Shown piece by piece: positions 5,596 through 7,751 of a stretch of DNA of 7,751 bases. The notes beneath the pieces are model-generated. The model worked only from the letters and a program-made list of their open reading frames with translations. It ran no database searches and had not been told where the DNA came from. Source of the stretch: Alphaproteobacteria bacterium. Its GTDB lineage: Bacteria; Pseudomonadota; Alphaproteobacteria; UBA8366. The first letter of the stretch is position 1, and every line of letters starts with the position of its first letter. The stretch covers positions 1 through 7,751 of the forward strand of contig JABJCS010000831.1 in NCBI GenBank assembly GCA_018665505.1, written 5' to 3'. Both the position numbers and the translations under genes were made by a program.

Positions 5596-6678
5596 ATGGA
5601 CAAGATGCTACTAATCAGAGCCCTCGTCGTTGCGGTCTTAATGCTGCAGGTTTTCGTTCAAGCCGGTGAAACCGAAGCTGCCGACGGATACGCCATTATC
5701 GAGAAGGGCGGAGATACCGTCAGGGTGCTGAACGATGGCACTCTAAAGGGACGGGTCGCGTGGGCATTCGACACGCCGACCGAAGGTTCCGCTCCAATGG
5801 GATTGTTGCTGCAACATTTGCGCGCGGCACACGATATTGCCTGGGCGAGTTATAAACCGACCCATCCTGAAGTTATCAGCGTCTTGAATGAACATCCGCG
5901 CGCATGGGGGATATACGACCGCAACTACTGCGGTAAGGCATGTCTGAAAGCATATGGACGCAATGATCGCATCACGCCGATCGGGCTTGGTATCTACAAG
6001 AAGAAGAGCAAGCGGAAATGGTTTGTCATGCACCATAAGTTTGCAGTGCTGAATCTTGGGGTCGACGGTGGAGCCGGCGAGCAAGGTGTGCTGACGGGCA
6101 GTTTCAATTGGAATGAAAGCGCCGCGAACCGGAACTACGAGAATTTGGTCTATATTCAGAGCCGGAAGATTGCCGAAGCCTATGCGCAGGAGTTTAAGCG
6201 GATTGAGAGTCAGGAAACGGATTCCTCCGAAATTGTGTCGGATGAAGGCGTTTCCGTCGCATTCAATCGGGCGGGTGTTGGCCTAATTCAAGATCGGATC
6301 AAGGCGGCCAAGCAAACGGTTCTGGTGGCAGTTTGGAGTATCAGCGTTTCTTCCGCCAAGAATCCCAATCCGCTTTACGACGCTTTGCTGGCGGCGGTCG
6401 AACGCGGTGTAGACGTCCGAGTCCTGACTGACGCACATAAGGCCAAGAAACGAAAATACGAAAAACTAAACGTTCTCAAAGCACATATGCCGGACAAAAA
6501 AGGGCATATGCATCATAAGTTTATAGTGATTGACGGCGATGAAGTCGTTACAGGAAGTTTCAATTTTGTCACCAAGTCACTATCGGGGAATTACGAGAAC
6601 GTCATCGCAATAAAGAGTCCGGCAATGGCCGCATCTTTTGCCGACCATTGGAAATCAGTCGCCAAGGCAACGCGTTAG
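5596..6678 (+). CDS. Secreted phospholipase D-superfamily protein with two HKD-type lobes
   Basis: A 360-residue PLD-superfamily protein (PLDc_2, endonuclease Nuc-like lobes). A signal peptide is visible: Lys3, Arg8, a hydrophobic stretch to about residue 22, and a probable cut near GETEA-ADG. Lobe 1 has MHHKFAVLN (His146, Lys148, Asn153 where the HxKx4D motif expects Asp) followed by TGSFNWNES. Lobe 2 has a complete MHHKFIVID (His306, Lys308, Asp313) followed by TGSFNF. Each lobe continues with NYEN. PLD enzymes use the two histidines to cleave phosphodiesters of lipids or nucleic acids; which one applies here is not evident. A Cys pair (CGKAC, about 112-116) could form a disulfide. The frame is open further upstream to GTG at 5590; ATG 5596 is preferred and ATG 5605 would also keep the signal peptide. 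No good Shine-Dalgarno supports any of them. Preceding gene is separated by a terminator. Confidence 0.88.
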   Translation: MDKMLLIRALVVAVLMLQVFVQAGETEAADGYAIIEKGGDTVRVLNDGTLKGRVAWAFDTPTEGSAPMGLLLQHLRAAHDIAWASYKPTHPEVISVLNEHPRAWGIYDRNYCGKACLKAYGRNDRITPIGLGIYKKKSKRKWFVMHHKFAVLNLGVDGGAGEQGVLTGSFNWNESAANRNYENLVYIQSRKIAEAYAQEFKRIESQETDSSEIVSDEGVSVAFNRAGVGLIQDRIKAAKQTVLVAVWSISVSSAKNPNPLYDALLAAVERGVDVRVLTDAHKAKKRKYEKLNVLKAHMPDKKGHMHHKFIVIDGDEVVTGSFNFVTKSLSGNYENVIAIKSPAMAASFADHWKSVAKATR

Positions 6679-6708
6679 TTTCTGCAAACTCGAACTTCGC
6701 GAGCAGCG

Positions 6709-7751
6709 TTACGCCGCGTTTACCGCCTGCCAAATGCGCTCCGGCGTCGCCGGGAAATCCATCGTGCGAATGCCAAGCGGAGCTAAGGCATCAAGGACAG
6801 CACTGGCAAGGCAGGCGACCGCGCCGACCGTGCCTGCTTCCCCGGCGCCTTTGATACCAAGTGGATTGCGTGGACTCGGCACCACGTGGGTTTCAATCTC
6901 GAAGGACGGGTACTCGTCCGCGCGCGGCATGTGGTAGTCCATGAACGATCCAGTCAGGACCTGACCGGTCTCGTCCATGACGATCCGCTCGCCAATGATT
7001 TGTGAGATACCTTGAACGATGCCGCCGTGCAATTGGCCCTTGAGAAGCAAGGGGTTCATCACCGTACCCACATCGTCGACCGCCAGATAATGTAAGATTT
7101 TGATAGACCCAGTTTCCGGATCGATTTCCACTTCCGAGACGTGGCAGGCGTTGGGGAATGTCGGTCCCGGAGACTTAAACGTATCGAATCCGTTGAGGCC
7201 GCTCTCCATACCGGGCGGCAGCATGGCGGGTTGGAAGGCCAATGCCGCGACTTCTTTCATGTCGAGCCCCCGGTCCGTTCCCGCAACGGCAAAACGTCCG
7301 TCGCTGAATTCAATGTCGACTTCAGCGGCTTCCAGTGTGTGCGCGGCGATTCGCCGGCCCTTGTCGATGATTTTGTCGGCGGCTCCGATTAGGGCTGCGC
7401 TGCCCAATCCCGAAACCCGGGAACCACCGGTGCCGTGGCCGTAATTGACCATATCCGTGTCACCTTGGACGTAGCGGATCTGCTCGAAGTCGAGGCTGAA
7501 TTTCTCCGAAAGTAGTTGCTTGAAGACCGTCTCATGGCCTTGGCCATGGGCATGGGTTCCCATGAGGACGGTGATATGCCCTTCTTGATCGAAGCGGATT
7601 TCACCGCCTTCGTCGAACATGCCCGCCGCTTGTTCCACGGCGTTCGCGACGCCGAGGCCGCGCAGCTTTCCGGCACTTTCCGATTGAGCGCGTCGTTGCT
7701 CAAAGCTGGATGCTTCCGCCATCTCCAATGCGCGGTCCATATTGCGCTCGA
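6709..7751 (-). CDS. Molybdopterin-binding (large) subunit of a xanthine dehydrogenase/aldehyde oxidase-family enzyme, C-terminal part; 5' end outside window
   Basis: The frame is open from the window edge (7749 is the first full codon) to the TAA at 6709-6711, giving about 346 C-terminal residues of a protein that is usually 750-800 long. The Met at 7738-7740 is internal. Counting from it, molybdenum-cofactor contacts are visible as GTHAHGQGHET (61-71) and GTGGSRVSGLGS (103-114), followed by VDDVGTVMNP (221-230) and GIKGAGEAGT (295-304), whose Glu301 matches the catalytic base of the family. The enzyme hydroxylates an aldehyde, CO, purine or other heterocycle together with FAD and 2Fe-2S subunits, which would lie outside the window. 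The N-terminal active-site loop that tells CO dehydrogenase (CoxL) from the rest is missing, so the substrate cannot be named. It converges with the PLD-type gene, 30 bases between stops. Confidence 0.93.
   Translation of the reverse strand, partial: ERNMDRALEMAEASSFEQRRAQSESAGKLRGLGVANAVEQAAGMFDEGGEIRFDQEGHITVLMGTHAHGQGHETVFKQLLSEKFSLDFEQIRYVQGDTDMVNYGHGTGGSRVSGLGSAALIGAADKIIDKGRRIAAHTLEAAEVDIEFSDGRFAVAGTDRGLDMKEVAALAFQPAMLPPGMESGLNGFDTFKSPGPTFPNACHVSEVEIDPETGSIKILHYLAVDDVGTVMNPLLLKGQLHGGIVQGISQIIGERIVMDETGQVLTGSFMDYHMPRADEYPSFEIETHVVPSPRNPLGIKGAGEAGTVGAVACLASAVLDALAPLGIRTMDFPATPERIWQAVNAA

Noticed and set aside
6686..6705. Possible bidirectional terminator between the PLD and molybdopterin-subunit genes (CTCG...CGAG)
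   Set aside because: The stem is only about four base pairs and there is no T tract on either side, so it is not distinguishable from chance.
1..7751. Mobile element, CRISPR array, tRNA or defence system
   Set aside because: No transposase or integrase protein, no regularly spaced repeats, no cloverleaf-like segment and no defence-family domain were seen. The PLD protein has a signal peptide and no helicase neighbour, so it is unlikely to be a defence nuclease.

Overview
The window looks like a chromosomal piece of a moderately GC-rich proteobacterium, most likely an alphaproteobacterium of Rhodospirillales type. This rests on gene content and protein style only; there is no rRNA or other phylogenetic marker. 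I see no insertion sequence, integrase, tRNA, CRISPR array or phage gene, so it reads as ordinary metabolic chromosome.

Layout. (1) Positions 1-2173, plus strand: an apparent operon of the 3' end of an acyl-CoA synthetase, a thiolase-fold protein without the usual nucleophilic cysteine, and a zinc-ribbon/OB-fold DUF35 protein whose start overlaps the thiolase stop. Together they suggest CoA-dependent breakdown or modification of an organic acid, possibly with a retro-aldolase or other non-classical thiolase-fold step. A terminator-like hairpin follows. (2) 2239-2983, plus: a TerC/YjbE-family membrane protein, probably a metal (Mn2+) exporter. Its leader has mutually exclusive pairings and faint resemblance to the yybP-ykoY manganese riboswitch. 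(3) 2991-4758, minus: a LysR-type regulator followed 55 bases downstream by a sarcosine/dimethylglycine-type methyltransferase; the latter converges tail to tail with terC. (4) 4877-5428, plus: a secreted mono-haem cytochrome P460-family protein, divergent from the LysR gene across a 118-base AT-rich gap, followed by a strong hairpin terminator. (5) 5596-6678, plus: a secreted phospholipase D-superfamily protein with two HKD-type lobes, the first with a substituted acidic position. (6) 6709-7751, minus: the C-terminal part of a molybdopterin-binding subunit of the xanthine dehydrogenase/aldehyde oxidase family, cut by the window edge.

The regions probably work as separate units. The two plausible functional groupings are the acyl-CoA synthetase/thiolase/DUF35 operon and the LysR/P460 divergent pair. 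I found no clear undescribed multi-gene system. The most rewarding items to check are the cysteine-less thiolase with DUF35 and the terC leader.
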